Positions 1-14,082 are shown, counted from the stretch's first letter. The stretch is DNA of 64,000 bases from Typha latifolia (GCA_019914945.1 CM034106.1:11656501-11720500), one strand, 5' to 3'. A program made the numbers and translations. The notes: generated from the letters alone by a model not told the origin.

Positions 1-979
1 TTATTTAATTTAGAGATAAACATGACCACATCACCATGCATCATCATGTTTTGTGACACTCAAGATGATATCAATATTTATATATATTGATTTATAAATT
101 TATTTCAGAGTATCACAGCCCATATGTCTAAAATGAAACAGCTTAAATTGCTGAAATTGGATGATCATGACGAGAATTATTAAAAAATTTAAACTGCTCT
201 ATTTTCTTATGGAGATGGTTGATGATGGCAAAAGATTAAGTAAATTATTACCCTTAAGATAACTCTGATGGAAGCACCTAACCTTTCATTACAATGCCAT
301 TTAACCTACATTATTAAAGAAACACACCATGGTTTAGTTTTTTCTTTCTATTTGCATAGTACCACCTATAATCCAGCTTTAGAGTAAACTATAATTTACC
401 TCTTTATAATTTAGTTTAATTTTAACTTGTTTCTATGTATTTTAAACTTAAGTAGTTCGGCTCCTTAAAACATTGAATTAATTTGGTCATTTGGAAATGT
501 ATTAGTACTAATAAATCACCTTGATTCCAATATTTATATCGTTAAATTTGGATAATAAAATATTTAACAATTGCAACAGGTAAACTATAATTTTCTCAGC
601 TTTAGGCATCTTATTTTTGGTACTTTTTAACAAAAGAAAACACTTTTTTCTTTAATTTTAGTTGATGGTTAGTTTAACTGCTTCAAGTCATGTACAGTAG
701 AGAACACTATCACTTGCTTAATCTTAACTTTTGTGTGCTAATTATGGTTGATTTAGACTCTTATTAATACATCCAAAATTATTACGCAGCTCTCACAACC
801 CAATGTCTAGGTGAAACTTCACACTCTCCCCTTTGTCTCTCTAACTTATTCACTATCAAATTCCTACCTATTTTAAAAGCCAATCCACTTGCTTAGCATG
901 TACCACTTAGTAATTAATGACATCAACGCTCTTATTTATGCCATTTAATTTTCACTGTAATTAATCTAACTTATATAAA

Positions 980-1120
980 ATTTTTTTTTTTTTTTGACCG
1001 GCATTACTAAGAGATTACTCTTCTCATAGCCTACATTAAAAAAAGCCGGACCACAATAGATTCAAACAAAATAATCAAATTTATGAGGTAGAATTCGACC
1101 GCTGAGCTACAGTAACCTAC
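980..1120 (-). repeat. Putative tRNA-derived SINE
   Basis: Read on the minus strand, the segment begins with TAGCTCAGCGGT, which matches 11 of 12 positions of the pol III A-box consensus. A degenerate B-box-like GTTTGAATCT lies about 45 bases further on. The segment ends in an A-tract of about 17 bases, seen as the T-run at 981-996 on the plus strand. A tRNA-like head, about 140 bases in length and a poly(A) tail are the hallmarks of a SINE. Flanking target duplications are not clear, so an old copy or a chance resemblance remains possible. Confidence 0.45.
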
Positions 1121-1433
1121 ATATATAGATATTTTAAATATCAATGTAGTACTGTTTTAGCTAAACTATATTAAATATATATTTTTTTCTGACACACTGT
1201 TTTAACTCATTCTGCAAATTTTTTTCCAGAAGTTTCTGCCACTTCATGCATATTTATTAACTTCATCCTAATAATGAGCAGAAAAGTTCTACTGGCTCTT
1301 GTGGGCTCCAAAGAGAAGGTGTGAAACTTAAGGTTATTTGTTTTGTTTGAGAATAATGAGATCTAGATCTTGTTTGAAAATTACGAAGATTATTTTAAGC
1401 TCAGGGTTAGTTCTTCGTCCCAGAATTATCACT

Positions 1434-1434
<1 letters not shown>

Positions 1435-1472
<38 letters not shown>
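1435..1472. repeat. (GATA)n microsatellite
   Basis: About nine tandem copies of the tetranucleotide GATA/TAGA are visible. Translated on the minus strand they give the spurious ISIYLSIYLS repeat. Confidence 0.95.
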
Positions 1473-1477
<5 letters not shown>

Positions 1478-2674
1478 ATGTATTAAGATTATAAGTATAT
1501 GAAAAGTTTCACTCCTATTGTTCATAGGAATTTTTTATTTTATTTTATTTTAACGACTAAAACGGATGACCATTAGAGTATAATAAATGAGCAAACGCAG
1601 GCACAGGGAAAATTCAAATCCTGAGGGCTGTTAACACGTCTTGATTTCGTGCAAGAACGTTTGCTTTGTCTTGGTCCAACGGAATCTTCTTTAATTCACG
1701 TTTCAACAAACAACGGCCACAGCAGCAGGAGCAGAACAAGTCTGCCGGAGATCTTCTACAACCCTGATTTCATAGATCCGACTCCAGGGCCTTTTGCGTT
1801 TTTGCCCCCCCAAGAGCTTTGTTATTTGTTTTTCTGGGTGTATATTTTCTCAAAATTATCTTTCTTTTAGGTTATTTATATTTAGACCCCTCAAATTATT
1901 GCATATCTTTATATATTTCTTTGTTCTTAACATTTCTGTCGATCTTTCTTCTAAGTAAAAGGTAAAAGAGTCTAATATAAAAATAGACAATAATTCAATA
2001 CTTATTAAATATTATTATTATTTCTTTAAACACATTTTTTTGGGGGATCATTTAAGAATTAAAGACTATATGTGAGCTAGACAAAAAAGCTAATTTTATT
2101 TAGATATAGAGTGAATTTTTCATTCCAAATTAAACGCCAGCGAGATCGTTCTAAGTCGGCAACCGAGCTGCTTCTCAAAGTCAATTATATCACTAACCTA
2201 TTTGAGCCAAATTAATAAATCACTAAATAAATTTTTTATATTAATTATTTAAAATTAAATTCAGTCTTATAACCTCCTTGTTGCAACAAGATGATAGCTA
2301 TTAAAAGTCTCAGGGAAAAATAAGTCCTTTGAAGGATACCAGTGTAATTACCAAATTTATAGGGGTGTAATGCAAACAAAACCCATACAGTGGTACCAGG
2401 CAAATAGCACGGGAAGGTAGGTGCACAAAGATGCCTACATCCCGGGATGCAGGCGATCTTCTTGAAGAAAAGTCCCACAGATTTTCTAGCTTCTCATTTA
2501 TTGCTTGGGCTGGCCTTTCCCTTCTTCCTCTGTTACCTTCTCTTCTCTTCTCCCCCTTCGCTTTCCCCTCTGGTTCCTCTCTTAACGACGAAGTTTTCTA
2601 TATTACAAACTCCTCTCCCTAAGTCTTTCCTACTTATATACCTCAATTCCTCTACGATTTCTTAATACTATCAA

Positions 2675-4059
2675 ATGGATCTCTCCTCTTCTTCTCCCGT
2701 CCCGTCCCCTGCCACTTCTTATCACTCCGTTGACTGGGATGGGAGGCAAAATGGCAGCTTTGGCTCCGTGGCTTGTGAGATGGTTGGGAGGGTTCTTTGT
2801 GCTATCCTCACCTGCATCTTTGCTATAGGTTTGCCCCTTTTCTGTTCCGGTTTACTTTTTACTCTCTTTTAGTTACTGCGATGTGAGGGGTTTTCCCTCG
2901 ATGATGTGCTTTTCAAATGTCGAATTGGGTCTCTTTGAATTAGTTTAAATTTTGTTGAATTTGATGTTTTTTTTGTCCTTTCTATCCTGCTATTGTTGCG
3001 TATTTTATGTTAGATGATATGTCCTAATGGGAGATTTCATCTTTTGATGTCAACTACAAACCTGTCGGTCAAGATTCGTTTTTCCCTTGCTTGATCTAAG
3101 AAAGATGGCTACTTTCTTTCCTTCGTTATAGCACTAAATTTCCGTGTTTCTTAACTTTGCTGCAGTGGGTTCAGTAGTAGGAGCTGTGACCGGCGCCTTG
3201 ATTGGCTTGGCAACTGAGAGTGGGCTGTTCCGAGGGGCCGGAATCGGAGCTATATCTGGCGCAGTTTTCTCAATAGAAGTGGTCGAATCATCTCATGATT
3301 TGTGGAATTCAAATGAATCAGTTGTAGTGAGTATGGTATGGAGCATACTGTACATGGTAAGTTCTCTAATTCCATAGCAAAATGAGCTAAATTTCACCTC
3401 TAGAATCCACCATGTTACATTTGCTTTGCACATCTGAGCGCGGGTATCCGATAAGTAATAGATTGATTAAGACTATCTCGTTCCTTTTCTCATGGCTGCT
3501 TGATTTACTTTTAAATTTCATTTTCATAGATGGATATCATTGCTAGTCTGTTGAGCGGAAGACTAGTAAGGGAGAAAGTTGGCCCAGCAGTTCAGAGTGC
3601 TGTACAGAGTCAGGTATTTACTCTATCTCAGCTTAAAAAATAAGCGCTTTTATAATGTTGGTAATGGTTTAATATCGTCGTTTGTACAGATGAGTGCTAT
3701 CAGCTCACCCTTCATGGAGCCTCCTGATTTTTTCGACACTGGCAGCATGGGAGGAATGGCAAAGGATTCCATTGACAAACTCCCAAAGGTTAAAATTACA
3801 AAGGCAAATAAAGTTGATATGGCAGTGGAGAGTATGTGTTCAGTCTGCCTGCAGGTTAGTAGTCTTTCTACAGCCTTGCGCGAATTAGATTGATCGAAAG
3901 ATAGTATATGCTGACTATTGGTTTATTTCTTTCCAGGACTTCCAGATTGGAGAAACCGTTAGGATCTTACCCAATTGTCGGCACACGTTCCATTTGCCAT
4001 GCATTGATGGTTGGCTCATCAGGCACAGTTCTTGCCCCCTGTGTAGGCGAGATATGTAG
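2675..4059 (+). CDS. RING-H2 E3 ubiquitin ligase, NEP1-interacting protein-like
   Basis: Five exons (2675-2828, 3166-3356, 3530-3613, 3690-3854, 3937-4059) join in frame with GT-AG borders into about 238 residues. The N-terminal half holds hydrophobic, glycine-rich segments, including [19 protein letters not shown] and [11 protein letters not shown] around residues 50-90, likely membrane spans with small-residue packing. The C-terminal 45 residues form a RING-H2 finger: CSVC, then [10 protein letters not shown], then CPLC, ending in RRDM. The architecture and length fit the plant NEP1-interacting protein (NIP1/NIP2) and RHF/ATL group of membrane RING-H2 ligases, which transfer ubiquitin from an E2 to substrates. 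The Arabidopsis NIPs were described as anchoring plastid RNA polymerase at the thylakoid. Whether this protein acts there or as a ligase elsewhere cannot be told from sequence. The start at 2675 gives the usual NIP-type N terminus. Confidence 0.9.
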
Positions 4060-5068
4060 ATACTACTTGTCTGTAAATCGTTAAGAGTCTCTAATGTATA
4101 AGATGCTGTTAGATATCTGGATACTTCTTATTCATCTATACACAGTTCCTGAGCCCTTTGTGGGGCTAGATCTTTGTAGAATGTGGAGCTCCACATCCCA
4201 CTGTACATCCATTATTCTCCTATATGAACTGATCAGTTTTTTTCAGTTCCGAAATTAGTCCACTCTAAACTTAGTTGCATGAGTAGATTGATTCATCTCT
4301 TCTTCCTTCCTTTAGATAGTAACTGTGCAGATCACTCGCAATTTTCTTTTTTTAATCATGTATTATTTTATAAATCTGAATGTGATAAAAGATATGCTGC
4401 AGTGGATGATCTTAACTTGGATTTCATCATTGAGATGGTATAATATGTGGAATCCGTAGTTATTGCTTAGAAGTGTCAGGACAGACGATATATATCTATC
4501 TCATTGGCCACCATTGATGTAATCACTTGTGGAAATTAATGACAAGGGACTTGATAGCTTTTTATTACTGATGTGGTGCTGGATCTGTTACTATACATTT
4601 GTAATCGTTTGCTTAATGAACATAGAGCTAATGTGATGGCATTGGAATCTGAAAACTATAGTTTATCTAAGATTTAACATTGATAGAAGTTCCTAATCCA
4701 CAGGTGTAATCTAAACGTTTGTTTTTAGTTGATCTCTTCTTCACTCACTCCTTGCACCTCTCTTTATCAGCTGTTCTTTTCTTGGTAGTTATGCGGCAGC
4801 ATCTAGAAGTTGATATTTAATCATTTGGAGTGCAAAAAAATTATAGTATTGGGATTCGGAAGTATCTTCTCTTGGATGTTTTATGTAACTGGTAGTATTG
4901 AGAGAGAGCTCTATCTTGCCATACATCTATTCTAATGGCCCAGTAACTGGAAAAGCTTAGCCAAGAAACATTTGCCTTCAATTTGCTACCTATTCTATTC
5001 TAATGGTGTAGAAAGTTGACCTTCACCTTTTATATATACCTTTCTTATAAGCTAAATACATATATTTG

Positions 5069-5096
5069 ATATATATATATATATATATATATATAT
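5069..5096. repeat. (AT)n microsatellite
   Basis: Uninterrupted alternating AT, about 14 units. Confidence 0.95.
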
Positions 5097-6200
5097 GCTG
5101 GACAACTGTATATATAGCAGTACTCTTGATAAAAAATTTACTAAATATTAATCCCAAATTTTACAAGAGAAATCAAACCTATGACCTCTGTTATTGACCA
5201 CCAATAAATTCTACATCCTTTTTCTCTTATTTATAGTCCCAATCATAGGTGATGGATGGGTATATGGGATACGAAAATTATGGCACCTAAACTTATTCGA
5301 AGTGGCTTATTTAGAACACGATATGCATGCATGAGTGGTTGTAGTACTGCGATGTGGCTTATTTCCCCTTCTTAGAATAGTCAAAATCCATCTTATCCAT
5401 CCTCTTTATCCAAATAGATTAGTAGTGGAGTATTCAGACACTTATCCAGCTCTCCAAATATACGTTTTCTTTACCTATTCCCGATGTATTGAACACCTGA
5501 TAGGATAATAATAAAAATATTAATTTATACAAAAATAATGATAGTAGGAAAGCTAACCTTATTTATATATCTTTTCATATAAGATGTCAGTATGCCAATC
5601 TAAAAAATATTTTATTATTATTATTCTTATTTAGATGTGATCGAGAATATATGATCAATATGTTGGCACGCATCATCGGATTAAAATATTTTTTGAACTG
5701 AAATATTAATTGGGCTTGGCTAAGCCAAAGCCCAATCCATCTACATGTTGACGAATAACAATCACATCACACCATTATGAACCTAAAATTAAAAAAAAAC
5801 ATTTTGATCTAATTTTGGCAAACTTGGCGAGTGTTTTTTTTTTACTAATTTAACCCCCTCAAATTTTATTTTTACGTGTCTACCACATTTTAAAACTTAA
5901 ATACGAAATTAATTATATTTGAAAATTATTGACTATGTCAGTAATTTTTAAATATAAGTTGCTGATTAAATTAACAATATATATATATATATATGAATAT
6001 TAAATCCTCTAAAAATTTGCCAGGAAGAACCTTAATACAAGTTGTCGATTTATTTATTCGAGAAGCGACTTATATTTTAAAAGTTTTAAAATTGGAAATG
6101 ACTTATATAAAACTTACAAAGTTTTTAAAAAAATATAAATTTTTTATATAAATCACTAAATAAGTCAGCAATTTTAAACGCACATAGTCACATATTTAAA

Positions 6201-6205
<5 letters not shown>

Positions 6206-6248
<43 letters not shown>
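6206..6248. repeat. (AT)n microsatellite
   Basis: Uninterrupted alternating AT/TA, about 21 units, the longest AT tract in the window. Confidence 0.95.
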
Positions 6249-6252
<4 letters not shown>

Positions 6253-9200
6253 AATAAGAGCAGACTTAAAATAGTAAAAAACTCGAACTCATGTCCAAAG
6301 ATACCAGAGTTTGGGTACAAGTCCCAAATAATGCCTAACCTAGAAAACTAAATATTTATCTAGGATCGGCTTGGGGCAGGCTGGACTTGCTAGTGTTGGT
6401 GTGGCCCTAACCTACTTGCATCTATATTTTATTATTATTATGGTGCCATTTTATATTTCCTTCATTTATCTCTTTAATAAAGAACAATTTTGTGCATTTT
6501 TTTTTAAAATTAGCACCTAAGCTCTAATGTATACATTTTCTAATGTGGGTCATCCTAAGATTAAAAAAATAAAATATGGCAAGCAATCTCACTAAAAAGA
6601 GGTATTAATAATTGCTTTATATTTTGGGCTATTTGATGATTGAATCTTATCCCTTTGATTGATCTGATCTGCATTGGTTATGCTTTTTAGTCTCCAAAAT
6701 AATTTCTTGCTAAGTACTCCAAGATAAATCATGCACATTATCAACATATTCTTCCCAACTATAATATAAAAGAAAATAAAACATGAAGAATCTCATTCAA
6801 GCTATGTTAGGCTTTTTTTTTTCTTTCTTTATTTTAAATCTTTGTAATCTTTGCCGATTTGAAATAAAAAAATTTATAGCTATATGAAAACATTATCTAA
6901 TGTGATTCCAAAGACTATGACAAAAAATTAAATTAAATTTATTGGGCCTCATAGGCTCATATCTTTCCAAGAGGTTTGATATTGATATGATTTCAGTGCC
7001 AAGGGTTGCATAAAATAGTTAGCATCCTGCACTCCCAAGTTGCATAAATTAAATCCTATCCAGCAAGATGATGTTACTTGGGGTTGGATTCAAGGCTTGA
7101 TTCATTTCTTTGGCTGCTTGTGATGGCAAGATATGGTCAATAAATCTGGCTCCTTGCAAGCGTCAAAAACAGGGGAAAGTACCATGAACTTGCTCCATTG
7201 TTAGGGTGGCTGCTGCTAAATTATTTGCATGCAAACTCTTTGTCTTCTATATATATATTTATATATATTCTCGTGAATTATTAGTTATTTTGCAATTATT
7301 TTACTTCAATCCCACGTTTTAAATCATAGTCGGCGCCAAAAGTTTGACTCTCAGGCGTTTTATATAAATCTTAGAGCCCAATTCAAACTAAGAGTTCATA
7401 TAAATTATTTCGCTTTTATTTTTTATTTTTATAGTTGTCGAACTTGACTTTTATGTGAGTTCTTAGCATTATAAGATTAATCACTAAATATTTGACACAT
7501 TCTTAGCGCTAGATGCTAAGGTAGTAGGAGTTTATTTTTCGTAATCTACTCTGCTACTTGATTTTGATACAGTAATATGAAATTTTGATTTTAATCTGTC
7601 ATTAATGGACTCATCATGTAATTAGGTTGGGTTAAGAGAGTTGGGATGAAGCAAAAAAAAGGTGCAGTTCTTAGCTTGTTAACTTACTAAAGGACCAAGA
7701 AAGGAGAGTTTTTAATGATTCTTAATGATAGTAAAGACTCTTTATATATCTTAAAGGTGATTAGTTAATGCAAGTTGCATTAAGTTTCTTCATTGGGAAG
7801 AGAGAGTTGAATGCTTAGGGATGAAGTAGTAACTTTTAATTTGAAAGTAGTGAGTCTCCTATCCTTTAAATAAAATGTCTTATTCAATCTTTATTTGTGA
7901 ATTTTTTTTAAGTATTGATTTATGTGTAATTGTTAGTTCTTCTTTCATTGATAGATGGGTGAAGATAACTTCTTTTACCGAAATTATGAAACTTTTAATT
8001 TTCATTAAAAAAATTATTGTTTAACCGATTGATGTAAATTAGAAGGGATGTTTAATTTTTTAGCATTAAAATTGAGTCCATGAAATAGTTGCACATAGAT
8101 CAGAGTCAAGTGCCCCTGTAGATTAGAATCTAATTGCTCGAATCCTTACAATATTTTTTCTTTTTGTCGAGAATTTTTTCACATCAGAGTTTTTTTTACT
8201 GCTCTCTCTCTCTCTCTCTCTCTCTCTTGTTATCCACCTCGTCGCCGTCCATCACACACCTTACTATCGCACTCTTCACGAGCTTCTCTCCCTCATCGTC
8301 ATCCTCTCCTCGGTCTAGGATCCTCCTACCTTGCTATCATGCCTCTTTATGGTCTCCTCTCTTGCCATTCTCGCCTCTCCTCCAGTGCCGAGTAACACTA
8401 TCATCCTCATTCCCTCCTCAGCGCTGGCTATCCATTCGTGATCTTACTCCTCTTAATTCGCCATCTCCTTTCCTTCCTTGGCATCGACTCCACTGTATTC
8501 GTTGCATGTACTTAGTCCCTAAGCTGTGACTTCTCACCTTGCCACTAATTCCATTCGATCACAAGGATTCTGTACATATATGTGTACACGTATGTGTTTA
8601 CCTATGCGTATTTATGTGGATGTTAATGCCAAATCCGCCCCCACTATCTTTCTCCTTGATAGATTCATCTTATTACTTTTTTACTTAATCTAAGTTTGGT
8701 TCTATTGCTTAATTTCGCAGGTCGGTGTGATGAGTTTTCTAGTGGTTTAGATGTAGCATCTAACTTCGTTCCTTGTGAAGCCTACATTTCTAGAGGTTGG
8801 TATTACACAACTCTTGTTGTTCTAATTTATTGTGCTTTTGTAGTTGGCTTAGCAATAGGCTTGCTTTTATAGCTCCTGGAGTACTTGTATTTGATACTCT
8901 ACCTCATTATGATAAGTGTAGAGCTTATTATCAGGCCTCCAACATTATAGCCTTACTTCCCCCAGTTCCTTCTATATTAAGTTGTAATCGGTCATTTACA
9001 CCTTAAGATGTCATCAATTTAGGAACTTTCACTAAAAAGAATTCCCGAAATGAAAGTTTAAGAATGCACTTTATGGAAATTTTAAAAACCCAATATATTA
9101 AAAGAACTTTAGATCCAACTCCTATTACCAAATAATAAAAGAATTGGAAATGGTGCCAAAAAAGCCTTCAATTGCTGGGTCCATCAAGACTGGGTCACCC

Positions 9201-10483
9201 CTGGTCCATTTTCTTTTATTACCTGACATGCTTAATATGGAATAATTGGGTGTAGAATTGGGGCCAATTCCTAATCTTGTTTTGAGAAAAGTAAAATTGG
9301 GGATTAGACCTCAATTAGACTGGGTCAATTCCTAAATTTTCTTTTTCATTTTGCATTCAATCAGATTAAGATGTTTAACGAGAAAAAAAATTAAGGCAAC
9401 CATAATTTGATTAAAACAATGGAATGTTTTAATTTGTGGTGCTGAGGTGGAGGTGATTAGGCTAGGAGGAAACTAATCCTGTTAATTTATGGACCATGTT
9501 GTGGAATTAGTCACTAATTTAGTCAACTAAGAAGAACATTATGAGTGGTCTTAGGAAGGGAAAGAGAGATGATTTATATTCTCACAACCATCTTAAACTT
9601 GTCCCCTACTCTATCCATTTATATCTTTTCCGAATCACCTTTCTCTACTCCATCCTTTGGGTTAAGATTGGTAGAGCCCATTTCGAGTATTGTGCTTTGC
9701 GTTTTGTCTACATAGCAATTGTTAGAGAACTCTCCTTTGTGGCCATCGCTAGTGTGATCGAAACCCAGAAGAAGAAGAAAGAGACCAAAAGTAACCTTTC
9801 TCTCTATTGTTTGATTAGTGGGTATTCAGATCCAAGGCCTGCCTTTTAGATTGCAGAAACTTGAACACGACTAGAAAGGTGTGCCTTTTTCTTTTTTTGT
9901 TGCTTTACTATTGGTTTTTTGATGCAGGAAAGGAAATTTATTTAGCTAAATAGCGTGTTTAATGTCAATATTGTAGGAGAAAGGAAGTGGGTCTTACCTG
10001 GTTTGATTGCTGGATTCATATTTGAGGGTAGAGTGAAGCTGGGAAGTGGTTTCTTTAGTCCTTTTTTTCAATCACTAGGTTCTTCTTTTGATGCTGGGTC
10101 GTAATTCCATCTGGTTTGGGGTGGGTAAAGGTGTAAGTTTTTTGGTTTTCTTTTTCTTTTTCGTTTTCTTCTTCTCCTTGCTCTTTGGGATAACATAGTA
10201 GGCAATGAAAAGGAAGTGAATATTGACCTTGGCTCTTATGATCCATAGCGTGGGCTAGTTTTCTTGTTTTCCTTCTTCATTTATGTACAAAAGGAAAGGG
10301 TTGTAAGAAGGAGATATGATTTGATAATATAGGGCATCTTTCTTGTTTTCTTTTTCCTAATTTCAGTTGCTTTCCTTGGGTGCCATGTACTTATGCTTGG
10401 TTTCCACATACAGGGAAGGAAGAAGAGAACTAGGATTAGATGTCTGCTAGAAGTCGGATGCAGTGCTGCAAGTGAGATGAGGG

Positions 10484-12666
10484 ATGCTTGCTGCTCTAAT
10501 GAAGGCATTGAATTCCTGCTGGGCGCTGGGTCGGTATGCCCGGGTGGGCTCCGATGCCGCAGGCCGACAAGAAGGGCTTCTCTGGTACAAGGATGCCGGC
10601 CAACACATGCATGGCGAGTTCTCCATGGCCATAGTTCAGGCTAACAACTTGCTTGAGGACCAGAGCCAGATCGAATCTGGATTGCTAAGTTTGCGCGAGT
10701 CTGGGCCATATGGGACTTTCGTGGGGATCTATGATGGACATGGAGGTCCAGAGACGTCTCGATATATCAATGATCATCTCTTCCACCATCTGAAGAGTAA
10801 GGTTCTGTAGTTCAATATCAAATGCTGATATACTTGTGTTTTTTTTTTTGCTTGGCTTAGTCTATTCATGCTGAAATGTCTGTAGTTTGTATCAATGCTA
10901 GTTGTTCTTGAGAAAATTGAAAAAAATATGCATATGTTTGTCAAGTAGAAAATCATGCTAATGGTACAACTACTCAATTTATGTCTAGTTTCTCATAAGG
11001 ACATATGCTCTTTAATCTGATGTTAATCATCATTAACAAATCCTTTCTCTGGCTGACCCTATGTAAGTTGAGATTATGTATCTGTTTTCACTTGTTTTTG
11101 TATTTCTACATTACTAGGATTAGTAAATATGCATTACTAATTCTTGAAACATACTTTAATGATGCCAATTTCACATTATGCAGCACCTATGAAATCTTAA
11201 ATAGTTAAACAGTACTATCCAGTGTCAATATTGTCACTTTTCAGTGTATGTTGATGCAATTCTTCACCTCCAGTCAGTATGTGATCTCATGATAAAGCAA
11301 ACTCTCTGCAGGATTGGCATCTGAGCAGCAATCCATGTCAACAGATGTTATTAGAAAAGCATTCCAAGCTACTGAAGAGGGGTTCTTCTCTCTGGTTACC
11401 AAACAATGGCTTGTTAAACCTCAGATTGCAGCTGTTGGCTCTTGCTGCCTAGTTGGTGTAATTTGTAATGGGACCCTCTATATTGCAAACCTTGGTGACT
11501 CCCGTGTTGTTTTAGGGAGGCTGGTGAAGGTGACAGGAGAAGTTCTGGCAGTTCAGCTATCAACAGAGCATAATGCAGGCATCGAGTCTGTTAGACAAGA
11601 GCTGCAATCACTACATCCTGATGATTCACAAATCGTGGTTTTAAAGCATAATGTTTGGCGCATCAAAGGCATCATCCAGGTAACTTTCTATAATTGGTGG
11701 AAATTTGACTTAGCTTGCCACTTAGGTGAAGGAAGCTTTACTCTTTTCCTAAACTACAATATGAATTTGAGAGAGATTATTCTTCTTTTGTTTTGGTGGC
11801 ACTAAGAATAGTTGAAGTATGTTTGATTTGTGTTTAGGATGTCTAGAGTGAAATCAATGTCCTTCAGATTTATTCTGATTGGACAAGTTGATGTAGAACA
11901 AGACACAATGGAAATTTATAAATTTACAGAGATTCAGTCCCCCTCGGAGGGGATATCATATGTATTCTGTAGGTGTGTTTATCTTGCTGCATTACTGTTG
12001 ATTGCTGCCTTGGTACAGTAGATCTCAGGAAGTATGTCTCGCAGGTTTCAAGGTCAATTGGAGATATATACCTAAAGAATCCAGAATATAACAGGGAGCC
12101 TTTGTATGCCAAGTTTCGCCTTCGACAACCTTTCAAGAAGCCAATACTCAGTTCTGAACCTTCAATTTCTGTACATCCATTACAGCCACATGATCAGTTT
12201 CTTATATTCGCCTCTGATGGGCTATGGGAACACCTCACCAATCAGGAAGCAGTTGACATCGTCAAAAATCATTCCCGCAGTGTATGTTTCCCATCTCAAT
12301 TTTTGCTGTATATGTGTTCTAGATCCCAGGTGTCATGGCACTAGAAATACGTAGTTTGGTTCTTTCTTGGGCAAGTTTAAAGTCAATCTTGTTCTCATTT
12401 ACTATCTGCAGGGAAGTGCTCGGTGTCTTGTAAAAGCTGCACTGCAGGAAGCAGCCAAGAAAAGAGAAATGAGGTACTCTGATCTCAAGAAGATCGATCG
12501 TGGTGTACGAAGGCATTTCCATGACGATATCACTGTTGTAGTTGTGTTCCTTGATTCAAATCTCATAAGCAAAGCTAGCTGGAACAAAGGTCCCTCTCTT
12601 TCTCTACGAGGGGGCGGCATTACTCTACCCGCAAAATCTCTTGCACCATGCACAACTCCTACATAA
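10484..12666 (+). CDS. Protein phosphatase 2C, clade D type
   Basis: Four exons (10484-10796, 11312-11679, 12045-12281, 12412-12666) join in frame into about 390 residues, the normal length for plant clade D PP2Cs. Metal-binding and catalytic motifs appear in order: [10 protein letters not shown] near residue 85, GDSRVVLG in exon 2, [10 protein letters not shown] in exon 3 and [10 protein letters not shown] in exon 4. Conserved blocks such as [42 protein letters not shown] and [16 protein letters not shown] are family signatures. These Mg/Mn-dependent Ser/Thr phosphatases of the PP2C.D group are known to dephosphorylate plasma-membrane H+-ATPase and are antagonised by SAUR proteins. Assignment of this copy to that role is by family. 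The start at 10484 (MLAALMKAL) matches the family N terminus. All catalytic aspartates are present. Confidence 0.95.
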
Positions 12667-14082
12667 CTAAGTAATCCTTAAACAAGCCAGCTCATCTAGT
12701 CTCATGTGTTCTACCTGATTAAAAGCACAGCTGCAAACTTTGACGCCGACGTTGAATAACAGGAGATGGTGCAAGCAGCCATGCCTGTCCAAATCCAAGT
12801 TAGTGATGCACTGTGTCTCATGCTTATAAACCTGGGGCAGATCCCACTTATTAGTGTAATAGGAAGATCAAGATGAAGCTAGATTATTTTGTAGCATTTT
12901 TTTTTTAAACTTCTCCTTTTAATAATTCTATCCTCTTCGCCCACTGTGTTCTAGTGGTTGTAAATTGTTCAGAACAAGGTTCACAAGAATATTCTTATCA
13001 ACTTTTTTGCTTGGTTTCTTACTATGTTTCTTGATTACCAACTGAATGCTTGTTGCAGAAAGCCAATTTTGAATCGAATAGGAATATGATATCAAAAGGC
13101 TTGAACGTTTTTTCATGCAGGTTGCTCCAAGTTATGGGGTTTTTCTTTTTCTTTTTCTTTTCTTTTTTATAAGATCTCCCGTGCCAACCTTATCTTAAGA
13201 TAGATATATCTCCATTCTCCAAGATGTCCAGAAAGCAGCGTAAGAGTTGAGATAACTGCTGATGCAACCTCGACAGGAAGCAAGAGATTGGAAAAAATAG
13301 ATAGAAGTGTGAGGCTGACGACTGTAACATTGTGGTTGAATATATCTATTAGGAGGGTTACTTGTGCAATCTACTATATATATATATATATATTAGAAAA
13401 AAGGATAGCTCTTTGTCTACTTTATGAGTTATGACTAGCTTCTGAGCTCACAATAGTTCACAATCTATAAAATAAAATTAGTAAGGGAGTGTAGGAAAGT
13501 TGTAATTTTTATTTTTTTGAAAAAAAGTTATAATTAGTTGCTCCTTCGGCGCAAATCTCAAAGCACACAACTGGTATGACCTGTGCCCCTCCATTTCCCA
13601 GAGGGGATCCCTACTATGGGCTGATGGGCATCATCAAAATTTTGCAGAATGGTACAGGAATCCATTAAAGAAGGGTGCAAATTGTCCTGTTTCCCTTTGT
13701 TTCATTTGAAAACTTTATATTACAAAAGCACTCAACTTAATGACATCTTAAAGATCCACGCCAGGATTCACACCCTTCAAGATACAACTTGATGAGTTGC
13801 ACTTCATTTCAAGTCACCCAAGATCAAGTCTTCACATTTTTGAATAGTTAATTGTGTTTAAGGCATCCACCTTGAAGTAAAAGAAAAGAAACTCTTGTGA
13901 TTCACAATAAGCCAGTTTGGAGATCTCACAAGCTAATTGGTTACGGATAAAAATTGAGATGTAAAAACACAATAGACCAGTTTGGGACACAGATGTCATG
14001 GAAGGGCAAATTATGCTGAACAATATGTAAGAGATTTCATTTCAATTAATTACGGACCAAATACAATCAGTATATTTCAGGC
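12667..14082. other. Intergenic region between convergent PP2C and CPP1 genes
   Basis: The region holds the 3' UTRs of both genes. No protein-like frame was recognised. An (AT)n tract lies at about 13375-13392. Confidence 0.6.

Larger units (their letters stand above)
1..2674. other. AT-rich intergenic DNA upstream of the RING-H2 gene
   Basis: No open reading frame here resembles a known protein. The stretch holds a SINE-like segment near 0.98-1.12 kb and a tetranucleotide repeat near 1.44 kb, both listed separately. The last few hundred bases are pyrimidine-rich and probably hold the promoter and leader of the gene that starts at 2675. A TATA-like TTATATA lies about 40 bases before that start codon. 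Confidence 0.6.
4060..10483. other. Long intergenic region without a recognisable gene
   Basis: About 6.4 kb lies between the RING-H2 and PP2C genes. The first 200 bases are probably the 3' UTR of the former. The remainder is AT-rich, with (AT)n tracts at 5069-5096, 5977-5994 and 6206-6248 and a (CT)n tract at about 8202-8227. A moderately GC-rich, CT-rich patch at 8.2-8.6 kb looks like an untranslated leader but leads into no assignable protein. The final few hundred bases probably hold the PP2C promoter and 5' UTR. An acceptor-like TACAG near 10411 hints at a 5' UTR intron. Confidence 0.5.

Noticed and set aside
8134..8529. 131-codon plus-strand frame spanning a (CT)n tract
   Set aside because: The translation is Ser/Leu/Pro-rich low complexity produced by CT repeats, with no family similarity and no splice partner exons.
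8700..9006. Possible further exon near 8.7-9.0 kb after an acceptor-like TTCGCAG
   Set aside because: The 69-codon frame has no recognisable domain, and I found no upstream exon that joins it in frame.
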